Below are positions 1 through 10,466 of a stretch of 64,000 nt of DNA, one piece after another. The position numbers and the translations under genes are program-made. The DNA comes from Francisella orientalis FNO12. Its GTDB lineage: Bacteria > Pseudomonadota > Gammaproteobacteria > Francisellales > Francisellaceae. The stretch lies in the NCBI RefSeq assembly GCF_001042525.2, contig NZ_CP011921.2, positions 868,001-932,000 of the forward strand, read 5' to 3'. The stretch's first letter is position 1, and each line of letters begins with the position of its first letter. The notes beneath the pieces were generated by a model, which did not search any database, was not told the DNA's origin, and was given only the letters and a program-made list of their open reading frames with translations.

Positions 1-1
1 A

Positions 2-130
2 AACAACTATCAATATAAAACGAACTCTATGTTAGATTGGGTTTGTGAATATATTATATTCGATAACTCTAAAGAAAAGTATTTAGAAACTTTTAATTTA
101 GCAAAAAGCACTAATGTCATTTTAAAGTAA
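2..130 (+). CDS. C-terminal fragment of an unidentified protein
   Basis: An open frame enters from the left edge and ends at the TAA at 128-130, giving the last 42 residues of a protein (…YLETFNLAKSTNVILK). I do not recognise the family from this fragment. It lies about 35 bases upstream of the NRPS on the same strand with no clear terminator between them, so it is probably the preceding gene of the same operon. It could be an accessory or tailoring function for the pathway, but that is inference. Confidence 0.5.
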   Translation, partial: NNYQYKTNSMLDWVCEYIIFDNSKEKYLETFNLAKSTNVILK

Positions 131-167
131 TTATAAAAATATTAACTCGAGTTTAATAAGGATGTAT

Positions 168-3100
168 ATGAATAGCTTAGTAAGTAAAATTATATTAGCA
201 ATTATTATATATAGAACTAAACACTTAAGATCTGTAATAGAAGTAAATTCACATAAAATATTATTCAAATATGATGATGAAAAAATATTTACGAATTATT
301 TAGATTACTTTTTAAAAACAGATAATTTTATTGTAGACTACAATGAACCAATTATATTAAGTGAATCATTTAATTATAAAGATATTTGTTTTGAGTTTAA
401 GGATAGTAAACTTTTTTTATCAAATATAGTTTTATCTACAGATGAAATAAAAGACCTAAAAGATAAATTCAATTATGTTGTATCTAATTATAACTTAGAT
501 ATGAAGCTAAAAGAGATATCTTTATCAGCTAATTCAGCGGATATATTTATACAAGATAGAGAAAGCTTTTTAAATAAAAAAACTCCTTTTCTACCATTAC
601 AGATTTATAATAAACTAAACTCTAAAAGAGAATATGCTGCAGTAGTAGATAAAGATAATAGTTATTCTAATAAGGAACTATTAGACCTAATAAATAAATC
701 CTATCTTCTAATAGAAAAATATAGTTTATCAGAAAAATCTACTATTATTTTACATAGCCAATTAGATGCTAAGGTGATAGCTTCATCAATAGCAATATGG
801 CTCAAAGGTTATACCTTGGTTTTATTGGATAGTGAATTAAATGATGAGAGAAAAAGACAAATTCTAGTTTCAACAAATCCTTCACTTATTATTTCTAATA
901 CTATTAATAATAATTTTAACTATAAGCAACTTACATTTGACGAGATTGATACTATAGATAGTACCAATATTATCACCATAGATGAACCACAAAATTGGCA
1001 TAAAATCCCTGCTTATATAACATTTACATCTGGATCAACTGGAGAGCCTAAAGGTATACTATCCTCTCATCAAGGTTTTTCACATTTTATAAACTGGCAA
1101 AAACAAGAGTTTAATATTGATGAAACATATAGGTGTGGGCAATTTACATCTATAACTTTTGATGTTATTTATCGATCTGTTTTTACTCCGTTGTTAGGAG
1201 GAGCAACTTTATTGTTATCGCCTTTTGATGTTTTTGAGTCTCAAAATAGTGTTAACTGGATAAGTGAAAATAAAATAACTATGTTTAATATTGTTCCATC
1301 AGTATTAAATTTTTGGTTAGATACTACACAAGTAGAAGAATTAAAAAATTTAAAATATATATTTAGTGCGGGCGAGAAACTAACAAATTCCTTATTAAAA
1401 AAATTAAAGATAAAATGGAGATACCACTCGTACATAATAAATTTCTATGGACCTAGTGAAACAACATTAGCCAAGTTTTATAAGAAAATTTCAAATAATC
1501 AAAATTTTACTCAAGAAATAATAGATGTAGGACAACCAATCCCTGATACAAAGGTTTATATTTTTAATGATTCTAAAAAATGTTCTTTGAATGAAGTAGG
1601 TGAAGTTGTAATTAAAACTCCATTTAGGAGCTTTGGCTATTTAAATTATGATAACAAGAATTTTAGGGTTTTAGATCCAAACAATCCTGAAGATGTTTAT
1701 TATTTTACGGGTGACTTGGGTAAAATAACTCTAGATGGTGATTTATTAATCATAGATAGAATTGATAATCAGGTAAAAATCAATGGTATCAGAATTGAGT
1801 TAGGCGAGATAGAGAGTATTGTTGCACAAAGCAACTATACTAAAGAAAGTGCAGTTGTATTTTATGATGATAAGCTTTTTCTATTTATAGTGCTGCAACT
1901 ATCTGATCAAAATATAAAAGATAGTTTAGAAAAGTTTTTAGAGAAAAAATTACCTGAATATATGTTGCCAAAGGAAATATTCATTGAGGGTAGTTTACCT
2001 AAGAATAAAAATGGTAAGCTAGATAGAATATCATTATCTGAACGATTAAAATTAATTCTAAATAGTAAATCTTCATTTCAAGAATTAGACATTAATGAAT
2101 TAACAAAACAAGAGTATAGTCTATTAAAAATTTGTGAAAAAATTCTTGATACTAATATTTATAATATTGAAGATAGCTTTTTAAAAATTGGCTTTAATTC
2201 GCTATCATTAACAAAGCTAGTGTTTGATATCCAAAAGCGGTTTTTAGTAAAGCTTTCCATAAAGGAAATCTATCAACATAATTCTATAAAAAAATTAGTT
2301 AAGAGGATATTTGAAAAAACTACTGAATCTAGCAACATAAATTTTACAAAAGCTACGCAAAAACAGAAATTTTCTGCGACACATGCACAAAAAAGAATAT
2401 TTTTTTCATCTGAGATAGATTCTTCCGGTAAGGCGTATAATATTATTTCTGCATTTAAAATAAAAGGATGTCTTGATGTAGCAAGGTTTGAAAAAGTATT
2501 AAGTACAGTAGTAGAATCTAACAATATATTAAGGAGTTATTTTCAGTTAGATAGTGATAGGCTTGAACTAATAACTCCAGAATTTCATGAATTAAACTTT
2601 TTAAAATTAAAAATATCAAAGGATCAAATAAATAGCCAAATACAATCCATAAATAAAAAATTTGAATTAGAGCAAGGACCATTATATATTTTTGCTTTAT
2701 TTGAGATAAATCCAGAAGAGTTTGTATTCGCTTATAATATCCATCATAGTATTTTTGATGGTCAATCTCATCAAATATTTCTAAAACAAATTTGGGATTT
2801 TTATTTTGATAATAAATTGCCAAATATAAGTTTTGAATATAATGATTATGCATATTTTGAAGATAAGTTTCTTAAGAAGAATCACGATAACTTAAATTAT
2901 TGGTTAAATAATCTCAAAGATGCTCCTATACTTGAATTGCCTGCGGAGCAGACTCGCCCAGTAGAAAAAAATTACAAAGGAAATTTATTAAGTGCAAGGA
3001 TTTCTGAAGAAATTCAATCTAAGTTATCAAATATAGCTATCAATATAGGTATAACAAACTTTTCATTACTGATGTCAGCATTTTCACTGCTAATAAGAAA

Positions 3101-6100
3101 ATATTCAATGCAAGAAGATTTTGTTGTTGGGATACCGAGTATAGGAAGATCAATAGAAGAGACTCAAGATATGATAGGAATGTTTGTTGAAACTCTTCCG
3201 GTAAGAATACGACCAGAGGGCAATAAACAATTCATTAATTTTGCAATAGAGCTTCATAAGACTATATTAGAAAGCTTAGATAATCCATATCCATTTGAGA
3301 GTATTATTAATAAACTAAATTTAAAACAACAAGGAGGAAGAAATCCTCTAATAGATGTAATGTTTACCTTTTGGGAAGGAGCAACACAATTTCGACTAAG
3401 TAAAAGCTCAAGTTTAGAATTACTCTCTATAAAAGATATTCATAATCAGACATCTAAATTTGATATTCTATGTTATTTAGATATTAATTCTGATGGTTGG
3501 TTTATTAACTTTGAGTATGACATTAATCTATTTAGTGATGAGCTTATAAAAAGAATGCTAAATAATTTTATAGCCATACTGGATGATATATCTAAATGTT
3601 ATGAGAATAAAAAAATAAAAGAAATTAATTGTATATCAAGTATAGAGAAAGATCTTATTTTAAATAAGTTATCATATACACCATTTGAGTTAATTAAAAA
3701 TACTAACTTTATTGATCTTTTTTATATTCAAGTCAATAAATCTCCCAATAATTTAGCAGTTGTAGATAGTCTTCAATCTTTGACATATAGAGAGTTAGAT
3801 ATTTTATCAGATATAATTGCTTATAAGCTTAAACAGCTTACAAATAAAGATAATTTTATTCCTATTTATATGGAAAGAAGTGTCTATATGACGGCCTCTA
3901 TTTTAGCTATTCTAAAGAATGGTATGGCATATGTGCCTATAGATTTAGATTATCCTATCGATAGAATTAAATACATACTAAAAGACTGTTGTGCTAAAAC
4001 TATTATTTCTACTGTAGATAGCGCTAAGCAATTTGTAACTCAAAATAGTATCGATTTAAATATAATTTGTATTGATGAGTTAGCTGTACAGTACGAAAAA
4101 TTTGATAACGTTAAAGTAAATGATGAAGCTCCATTTGTTTTATTTTATACATCAGGTACAACAGGTAATCCTAAGGGAGTTATTCAAAAGCATCAAGCAC
4201 TAGTGAATTTTGCTAACTACGAAAATACCATTAATGGGATAAATGAAAACGATAAGGTTGCTTTTTACTCAAGTTTTGGCTTTGATGTTTCAATGTGGTC
4301 ATTATTATTACCAATATTAAAAGGTGCTACAAGTCACATTGTGCCGGAAGAAGTAAGGTTTTCATTATATGATTTAAATGATTATTTTGAGAAAAATAAT
4401 ATCACAGTAGCATTATTACCCACTCAATTATGTGAAAACTTTATGTCCTTAATTGATAACAAATCACTAAGGTTATTATGGACAGCAGGGGAAAAGTTAA
4501 AGAAATATACGAATAGACCTTATAGACTAATAAATGGCTATGGACCGACTGAATATACTGGATGTACGACAAGATATGAAGTTAAACAATTGCATGAAAA
4601 TATACCTATAGGTAGGCCTCTAGGCAATACTTGGGTTTATTTATTATCAAAATATCATGAACTGCAACCTATTGGTGCAAACGGAGAACTTTGTATATCT
4701 GGTGCACAACTTGCTCATGGGTATCTAAATTTACCTGATGAAAATAGTCAAAAATTTATTTATAACCCATTTGCAACTAATAAGATTAACCAAAAACTAT
4801 ATAAAACAGGCGATATAGCTAGATGGCAGTCAGATGGTGAATTAATTTATATAGGAAGATCAGATGACCAAGTCAAAATTAGAGGCTATCGTATAGAAAT
4901 TAATGAAATAGAAGCTTGTTTAATCTCAATAGCTGGAATTAAGCAAGCTGCTGTGCTTGTAAAAACAGATAAGACAGGTGCGAAATATCTCGTAGCATTT
5001 TATACCAGTAATATTGATCAAACAGTAAGTGATATTAAGGAAAATTTAGCAAAAAGAATTCCTAAATATATGATTCCAGAGAAAATTCTTTTTCTAGAAG
5101 AAATGCCATTGAATGTTAATGGCAAAATTAATAAAAAAGACTTAAGTAATATCAATATAGAAGTATCAACTAAAGAGTATATTAAACCTCATACATCCAC
5201 AGAAAAATCATTAGCAAATATATGGCAAAAAATATTATCAATCAAAACTGAAATTAGTTGTAATGATGATTTTTTTGATCTCGGTGGAGATTCAATAAAA
5301 GCGATTATGATGAATGCTCATATAAAAAGAGAGCTTGCTTGCACAATACCAATTAAAGAAATTTTTAAAAATAGTACATTATCTGAATTCTCAAAAATAA
5401 TTGATGTACAAATAAAAAAAGGTAAGGAGTTTCTCGAACTAGCTTCACATGATGAGGATAACCTCTATAATGACTTCCCTTTAACAGATGTGCAACAAGC
5501 ATATCTAGTTGGTAGATCTGATATTTTTGAATTAGGAGGTGTTTCTACACATGTATATAGAGAAGATAGTTTTGATTATTTAGATATTAATAAACTTAAT
5601 CAGGCTTTGAATATTTTGATAGCAAAACATCATGCTTTACGATGTGTTTTTTCTTTAGAGAAGGGATCACAATGCTTTTTAAAAGAAGTACCTGACTATA
5701 AAATTAAATATCAAGACTTAAGTAACTTAAGCATATCTGATCAGCAAACAAAGCTTTTAGAATGGCGTCATTTTATGGAAAATCAGATATTTAATGTAAA
5801 TACCTATCCTTTATTTGAGTATAGAGTAACTCGATTATCACAAAGTTATATTCTACATTTTAGTTTTGATGCTTTAATAATGGATGCTCATAGCATGAGA
5901 TTTTTTATGCAAGAACTAACAATTCTTTATAATAATCTTGAGAGTAAACTTAAACCAATTGGAATTACATTTAGAGATTATATATATGCTTTTGATAAGC
6001 TTAAAAAATCTAAAAGATATAAAAATGATAAAAAATACTGGCAAGATAGAATACCAGAATTACCATTAGGTCCAGAGCTAAAAACAGAGATTCTTCCAAG

Positions 6101-9100
6101 TAAAGTAAATGACAATACATTTGCTAGAAGAACTAAAACTATAACTAAAGAAATCTGGAGTGTTATAAAAGATAAGATTCGTATAAATAAAATATCTCCC
6201 ACAGTACCTTTTCTAACTCTTTATGGAGATGTTTTAGCCAAATACAGTATAAATAAACATTTTTTAATAAATTTAACTTTGTTCAATAGAGAACCTATTC
6301 ATAATGATATTGATGATGTTCTTGGGGATTTTACAACTTTAGAATTGTTTGAATATAAAAAACAAAAATCGACTATTTTATATAAATTTAAAAAGGCTCA
6401 AGATATTTTATGGGATGATTTATCCCACATTTTATATTCAGGACTATCTATACAAGCAGATCTTAATAGGTTTTACTCATTAGGTATGGATAGTTTAATA
6501 GCACCGGTTGTTTTGACAAGTTTATTAGGGATGAAACACCATGATGATAAATTTTTATCAAAATGTTATAAAGGTAGAACATATGCAATAACACAAACAT
6601 CCCAAGTTTGGTTAGATAATAAAATTTATGAAAAAAATGAAGAACTCGTTATAGAGTGGGATTTTGTTTCAGAACTATTTGATCATAATATGATCGATAA
6701 TATGATAAATATTTATCATGATGCAATCTTTCAACTATTTGATAAAAATTGGTCAAAAAATGAAATTTTACTTAAAACACCACAAAAAGATATAGATATA
6801 ATGAAAGCTGCGAATGAAACTTTTGATAAAAGTGTTTTACCAAAAGAGAATCAAACGCTGCATGGTGCTTTTTTCGGAAGCGCAAGAAAATTTCCAAGTA
6901 ATATTGCGCTAATAGAGGGAGAAAACTACTATACATATCAGCAAATTTCAGACCAAGCTGTAAGTGTAGCGAAAGCACTTATAAATAGCAATATAGAGCC
7001 CGAAGATAATGTCATAGTATACTTAAGCAGGAGCAATAGATTAGTTTCTTGTTTATTGGGTATTATGGCCTCTTCTGGAGTATATATTCCTATAAATATA
7101 AAATGGCCATTAACTCGTCTAGAAGACATTATAGAAATATCTAAAGCTAAATTTATCCTAACTGACAAAAATGGATATGAAAATTTAGAGAAAAATTCTG
7201 TCTCATTAGATAACGTTGAGACATTGGTTTTTGAAGATATTATACATACATGTAGTACTTCTGAGGATTTGCCAAGAGTTAATATTCATCAACTTGCATA
7301 TATTATTTTTACATCAGGTTCTACTGGTAAACCTAAAGGAGTAAAAATAAGCCATTACGGAGCAATGAATACAATAAAAGATATTAATAAGCGATTTAAT
7401 ATTAATGAGAGTGATAGAACTTTAGCTCTATCTAATATAAGTTTTGACTTATCTGTGTATGATATTTTTGGGGCATTAGCATCTGGAGCTGCTGTTGTTA
7501 TTCCATCTGATGATATTACGGATAATCCTACTGAATTGCTAAATATCATAAAAGAATATCGTGTTACAATATACAACAGTGTTCCAGCTATTATGAATAT
7601 TTTCACACACACAGCTCAGCTTAAAGATATAAACAGTCAGGTTAGACTAGTTTTATTAAGTGGTGATTTTATCCCGTTAACTCTACCTCAAAATATAAAT
7701 AAAGTATTCCCCAAATCTAAAATAATTAGTCTCGGAGGCGCAACTGAGGGGTCAATATGGTCAATATTATATGAAATCGATAAGGTTGATGAATTGTGGA
7801 GAAGTATACCTTATGGTAAGGCAATGTATAATCAGGGTATGTGGATATTTGATGAAGAGTTACAACACTCTCCTATAGGAATACATGGTGAAATTTGCAT
7901 TACAGGTGTTGGAGTTGCAAAAGGTTATATTGGAGATGATGAGAAAACTAAAAAACATTTTGTGATTGACGATAATAATAATTATATCTATCGCACTGGT
8001 GATTTAGGTGTCATGCATCATGATGGAAATATTGAAATTATTGGAAGAATTGATAATCAGGTAAAAATTAATGGCTTTAGAGTCGAGTTGGATGAAATTC
8101 AATCACAAATAAATTCCATAAAGTCAGTTAAAAACAGTGTTGTTGGAATTATAGAACATTCTAAGACAAACAAAGAAATTGTAGCTTATATTGAGCCATA
8201 TATTTATGATTCATCGGAATTTAAATTAGCTAAAAAAGGTATTAGAGTAAATATAAATAGTAATAAATCATTGAAATTATTGCAAAACAATGATCAATCA
8301 TATCAACAACATGCTTTTTTAAGGAAAAGCTATAGAAACTTTTCTAATCAAGATCTTAGTTTTGATATTATTAAACAGTTCATTACTAAAAGCTATAAAT
8401 ACTCTAATGCTAGATGTATTAGTTCAGATACTATTATTGAATTAAGTGAAGTATTAAATGTTTTGAAAGCATATAATAATGAATATACAATGGGATTAAA
8501 TAAGTATAGGTATCCATCTGCAGGTGGGTTATATCCAGTACGAACATACATTTATATATCGAAAGAATATGGTGAATTACTTTCAGGGTACTATTATTAC
8601 CATCCTGAACATCATTCGTTAATTCTTCTAAAAAAATCTAATGCTGAGAAATCTAGAGGTATTTATTTTATATTTAACTACTATAAGCCCGCTATGGAAA
8701 AGTATTACTTTGATAGAAGTCTTGCATATGCAGAACTGGAAACTGGATATATGGCATATCTTTTGAGCGAAAGAATATCTATTGAAAAACTAGATGATGA
8801 AGAGGCCTTTGAGAGTTTTGATGATGAAGAGATGAATATTTATACTTTCAGATATCAAATTGATAAGTTAAGTATAAGAGAAGTTAAAGTACCAAGTAGA
8901 ATTATTGTTTTACAAAAAGATAGAAAACAGAATTTAATCGACTGCTATCTTTATGAAGAATGTGAGATTAAAAAACTCAAACAAATTAAAATGACTGATT
9001 TTGATCAAACAGCTGGAAACGAGTTCATAGTATCTGAGGCATCTATTATCATACTTCCATGTGGAAATAAATATATCGAAATTGGAGAATGGACCCAATG

Positions 9101-10466
9101 TATAACAGAGAGTTTATTATCTGATAATATTGGTAGCTGTTTATTTGGAGTGTTTGATATTGGTGAAGATTTGGCAAAAGTTTTTGGTCAAAGACATTTT
9201 AATACAGCTATTGTTTTAGGCTATGTTACAGATCAGCAAAAAGAGTCGTTACATATTGAAAAAAATAAAAAAGACAATTCTACAAATGACACAATAATAT
9301 CTCATATTAACAAGCACTTAGATAATACACTTCCTCATTACATGAATCCGAAACATATTGTTAAGCTTAGGCAAATACCATTAACAATAAATGGAAAGAT
9401 AGACTTTAGAGCATTGCCTAAGATTGAAAGTTTAAAAAGTAATCATGATTATATTGAACCTAAAACAGAGTATGAAAAACAAATATATAGAGTTTGGAAA
9501 GAGTTACTTAAAGTCAATAAAATAGGCACTAATGAAGATTTCTTTACAACAGGAGGTAATTCATTACAAGCTATTATGCTAGCTGTTAAATTAAGTAATG
9601 TATTCCAGAGAAAACTTCCAACTAATTTTGTTTATTCCAACAGAACAATAAAGAAACAGGCTAATGCAGTAATAGAGCTTTCAGTCAAGCCTACTATTGA
9701 TTATTGTGAGCTTAATGATAGTACTTCTTCGGAAAACTTAATAATATTTTATCCGCCTTTACCTACAGGATCAGAGGCATATTATGAGTTAGCACAGAAA
9801 CTATATAGCCATGCTAAAGTTATAGGTGTTAATAACTATTTTATAAACTATTTTAATAATATTACTGCTTCAACCGATGTCATACTAAAGTTCTATTTAG
9901 ATATGACAAACCATATTATTCAAGAAAATTCGTCCTATAAGAAGATTTGGCTATGTGGGTGGTCAATGGGTGGCAATATTGCTGTAAATATATATGATAC
10001 GCTTAAAAAAAAGTATGAAAATATATCTGATACAGTCATTCTTTTTGATTCAATCAATTATTATAAAGAAAAAATTAATTTTGATGAGTCTAATATGTTA
10101 CAGGCAATAGGAACAGATAATGAAGATAATGATATAACGAAGAAGTTTATGGCGGCAGGTTTTACATATGATCAATATGTACAATTTATGTTCTATTCTC
10201 TAAAGTTTTGTCAAGAAATTTTAATAACCAATTCAAGATCAGATATATTGCTCTTTAAGTGTATACAACGCTCTCAAGAACATCCATATTCAGAGGATGA
10301 GTTCAATGGATATCTAAAATGTGTTGATGAAATAAATATTATTAAATCAAACTCACATCATGGAAATATTTTAAAAGAAAATAAATATATTGATAAAATA
10401 TCTAAAGAAATTATTAAATTGTTGATGAATGAAATGGATGAAGATAAAAGAGATGAGTTTAATTAA
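168..10466 (+). CDS. Trimodular non-ribosomal peptide synthetase, A-T-C-A-T-Cy-A(Ox)-T-TE
   Basis: A megasynthetase of about 3432 residues that should assemble a three-unit peptide. Numbering is from ATG 168, preferred over ATG 162 because AGGA at 159-162 sits five bases upstream. Seen in order: N-terminal ~140 residues resembling only the tail of a condensation domain; A1 (TFTSGSTGEPKG 285-296, Lys617); T1 (Ser678); C (HHSIFDG 859-865); A2 (YTSGTTGNPKG 1327-1337, Lys1653); T2 (Ser1709); heterocyclization domain (FPLTDVQQAYLVGR 1770-1783, DALIMDAHS 1901-1909); A3 (TSGSTGKPKG 2382-2391); a nitroreductase/SagB-like oxidase insert at about 2690-3010 (YPSAGGLYP 2782-2790); T3 (Ser3132); thioesterase (GWSMGG, Ser3266). 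The A3 pocket reads D-L-Y-N-L-S-L-I-W-K, a known cysteine code. Cy plus Ox implies thiazoline then thiazole formation. No epimerization domain is visible. The A1 and A2 substrates are not predicted. Confidence 0.95.
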   Translation: MNSLVSKIILAIIIYRTKHLRSVIEVNSHKILFKYDDEKIFTNYLDYFLKTDNFIVDYNEPIILSESFNYKDICFEFKDSKLFLSNIVLSTDEIKDLKDKFNYVVSNYNLDMKLKEISLSANSADIFIQDRESFLNKKTPFLPLQIYNKLNSKREYAAVVDKDNSYSNKELLDLINKSYLLIEKYSLSEKSTIILHSQLDAKVIASSIAIWLKGYTLVLLDSELNDERKRQILVSTNPSLIISNTINNNFNYKQLTFDEIDTIDSTNIITIDEPQNWHKIPAYITFTSGSTGEPKGILSSHQGFSHFINWQKQEFNIDETYRCGQFTSITFDVIYRSVFTPLLGGATLLLSPFDVFESQNSVNWISENKITMFNIVPSVLNFWLDTTQVEELKNLKYIFSAGEKLTNSLLKKLKIKWRYHSYIINFYGPSETTLAKFYKKISNNQNFTQEIIDVGQPIPDTKVYIFNDSKKCSLNEVGEVVIKTPFRSFGYLNYDNKNFRVLDPNNPEDVYYFTGDLGKITLDGDLLIIDRIDNQVKINGIRIELGEIESIVAQSNYTKESAVVFYDDKLFLFIVLQLSDQNIKDSLEKFLEKKLPEYMLPKEIFIEGSLPKNKNGKLDRISLSERLKLILNSKSSFQELDINELTKQEYSLLKICEKILDTNIYNIEDSFLKIGFNSLSLTKLVFDIQKRFLVKLSIKEIYQHNSIKKLVKRIFEKTTESSNINFTKATQKQKFSATHAQKRIFFSSEIDSSGKAYNIISAFKIKGCLDVARFEKVLSTVVESNNILRSYFQLDSDRLELITPEFHELNFLKLKISKDQINSQIQSINKKFELEQGPLYIFALFEINPEEFVFAYNIHHSIFDGQSHQIFLKQIWDFYFDNKLPNISFEYNDYAYFEDKFLKKNHDNLNYWLNNLKDAPILELPAEQTRPVEKNYKGNLLSARISEEIQSKLSNIAINIGITNFSLLMSAFSLLIRKYSMQEDFVVGIPSIGRSIEETQDMIGMFVETLPVRIRPEGNKQFINFAIELHKTILESLDNPYPFESIINKLNLKQQGGRNPLIDVMFTFWEGATQFRLSKSSSLELLSIKDIHNQTSKFDILCYLDINSDGWFINFEYDINLFSDELIKRMLNNFIAILDDISKCYENKKIKEINCISSIEKDLILNKLSYTPFELIKNTNFIDLFYIQVNKSPNNLAVVDSLQSLTYRELDILSDIIAYKLKQLTNKDNFIPIYMERSVYMTASILAILKNGMAYVPIDLDYPIDRIKYILKDCCAKTIISTVDSAKQFVTQNSIDLNIICIDELAVQYEKFDNVKVNDEAPFVLFYTSGTTGNPKGVIQKHQALVNFANYENTINGINENDKVAFYSSFGFDVSMWSLLLPILKGATSHIVPEEVRFSLYDLNDYFEKNNITVALLPTQLCENFMSLIDNKSLRLLWTAGEKLKKYTNRPYRLINGYGPTEYTGCTTRYEVKQLHENIPIGRPLGNTWVYLLSKYHELQPIGANGELCISGAQLAHGYLNLPDENSQKFIYNPFATNKINQKLYKTGDIARWQSDGELIYIGRSDDQVKIRGYRIEINEIEACLISIAGIKQAAVLVKTDKTGAKYLVAFYTSNIDQTVSDIKENLAKRIPKYMIPEKILFLEEMPLNVNGKINKKDLSNINIEVSTKEYIKPHTSTEKSLANIWQKILSIKTEISCNDDFFDLGGDSIKAIMMNAHIKRELACTIPIKEIFKNSTLSEFSKIIDVQIKKGKEFLELASHDEDNLYNDFPLTDVQQAYLVGRSDIFELGGVSTHVYREDSFDYLDINKLNQALNILIAKHHALRCVFSLEKGSQCFLKEVPDYKIKYQDLSNLSISDQQTKLLEWRHFMENQIFNVNTYPLFEYRVTRLSQSYILHFSFDALIMDAHSMRFFMQELTILYNNLESKLKPIGITFRDYIYAFDKLKKSKRYKNDKKYWQDRIPELPLGPELKTEILPSKVNDNTFARRTKTITKEIWSVIKDKIRINKISPTVPFLTLYGDVLAKYSINKHFLINLTLFNREPIHNDIDDVLGDFTTLELFEYKKQKSTILYKFKKAQDILWDDLSHILYSGLSIQADLNRFYSLGMDSLIAPVVLTSLLGMKHHDDKFLSKCYKGRTYAITQTSQVWLDNKIYEKNEELVIEWDFVSELFDHNMIDNMINIYHDAIFQLFDKNWSKNEILLKTPQKDIDIMKAANETFDKSVLPKENQTLHGAFFGSARKFPSNIALIEGENYYTYQQISDQAVSVAKALINSNIEPEDNVIVYLSRSNRLVSCLLGIMASSGVYIPINIKWPLTRLEDIIEISKAKFILTDKNGYENLEKNSVSLDNVETLVFEDIIHTCSTSEDLPRVNIHQLAYIIFTSGSTGKPKGVKISHYGAMNTIKDINKRFNINESDRTLALSNISFDLSVYDIFGALASGAAVVIPSDDITDNPTELLNIIKEYRVTIYNSVPAIMNIFTHTAQLKDINSQVRLVLLSGDFIPLTLPQNINKVFPKSKIISLGGATEGSIWSILYEIDKVDELWRSIPYGKAMYNQGMWIFDEELQHSPIGIHGEICITGVGVAKGYIGDDEKTKKHFVIDDNNNYIYRTGDLGVMHHDGNIEIIGRIDNQVKINGFRVELDEIQSQINSIKSVKNSVVGIIEHSKTNKEIVAYIEPYIYDSSEFKLAKKGIRVNINSNKSLKLLQNNDQSYQQHAFLRKSYRNFSNQDLSFDIIKQFITKSYKYSNARCISSDTIIELSEVLNVLKAYNNEYTMGLNKYRYPSAGGLYPVRTYIYISKEYGELLSGYYYYHPEHHSLILLKKSNAEKSRGIYFIFNYYKPAMEKYYFDRSLAYAELETGYMAYLLSERISIEKLDDEEAFESFDDEEMNIYTFRYQIDKLSIREVKVPSRIIVLQKDRKQNLIDCYLYEECEIKKLKQIKMTDFDQTAGNEFIVSEASIIILPCGNKYIEIGEWTQCITESLLSDNIGSCLFGVFDIGEDLAKVFGQRHFNTAIVLGYVTDQQKESLHIEKNKKDNSTNDTIISHINKHLDNTLPHYMNPKHIVKLRQIPLTINGKIDFRALPKIESLKSNHDYIEPKTEYEKQIYRVWKELLKVNKIGTNEDFFTTGGNSLQAIMLAVKLSNVFQRKLPTNFVYSNRTIKKQANAVIELSVKPTIDYCELNDSTSSENLIIFYPPLPTGSEAYYELAQKLYSHAKVIGVNNYFINYFNNITASTDVILKFYLDMTNHIIQENSSYKKIWLCGWSMGGNIAVNIYDTLKKKYENISDTVILFDSINYYKEKINFDESNMLQAIGTDNEDNDITKKFMAAGFTYDQYVQFMFYSLKFCQEILITNSRSDILLFKCIQRSQEHPYSEDEFNGYLKCVDEINIIKSNSHHGNILKENKYIDKISKEIIKLLMNEMDEDKRDEFN

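Noticed and set aside
2273..7612. Several antisense frames of 60-110 codons under the NRPS
   Set aside because: They have no recognisable domain and arise from the long AT-rich coding sequence on the other strand.
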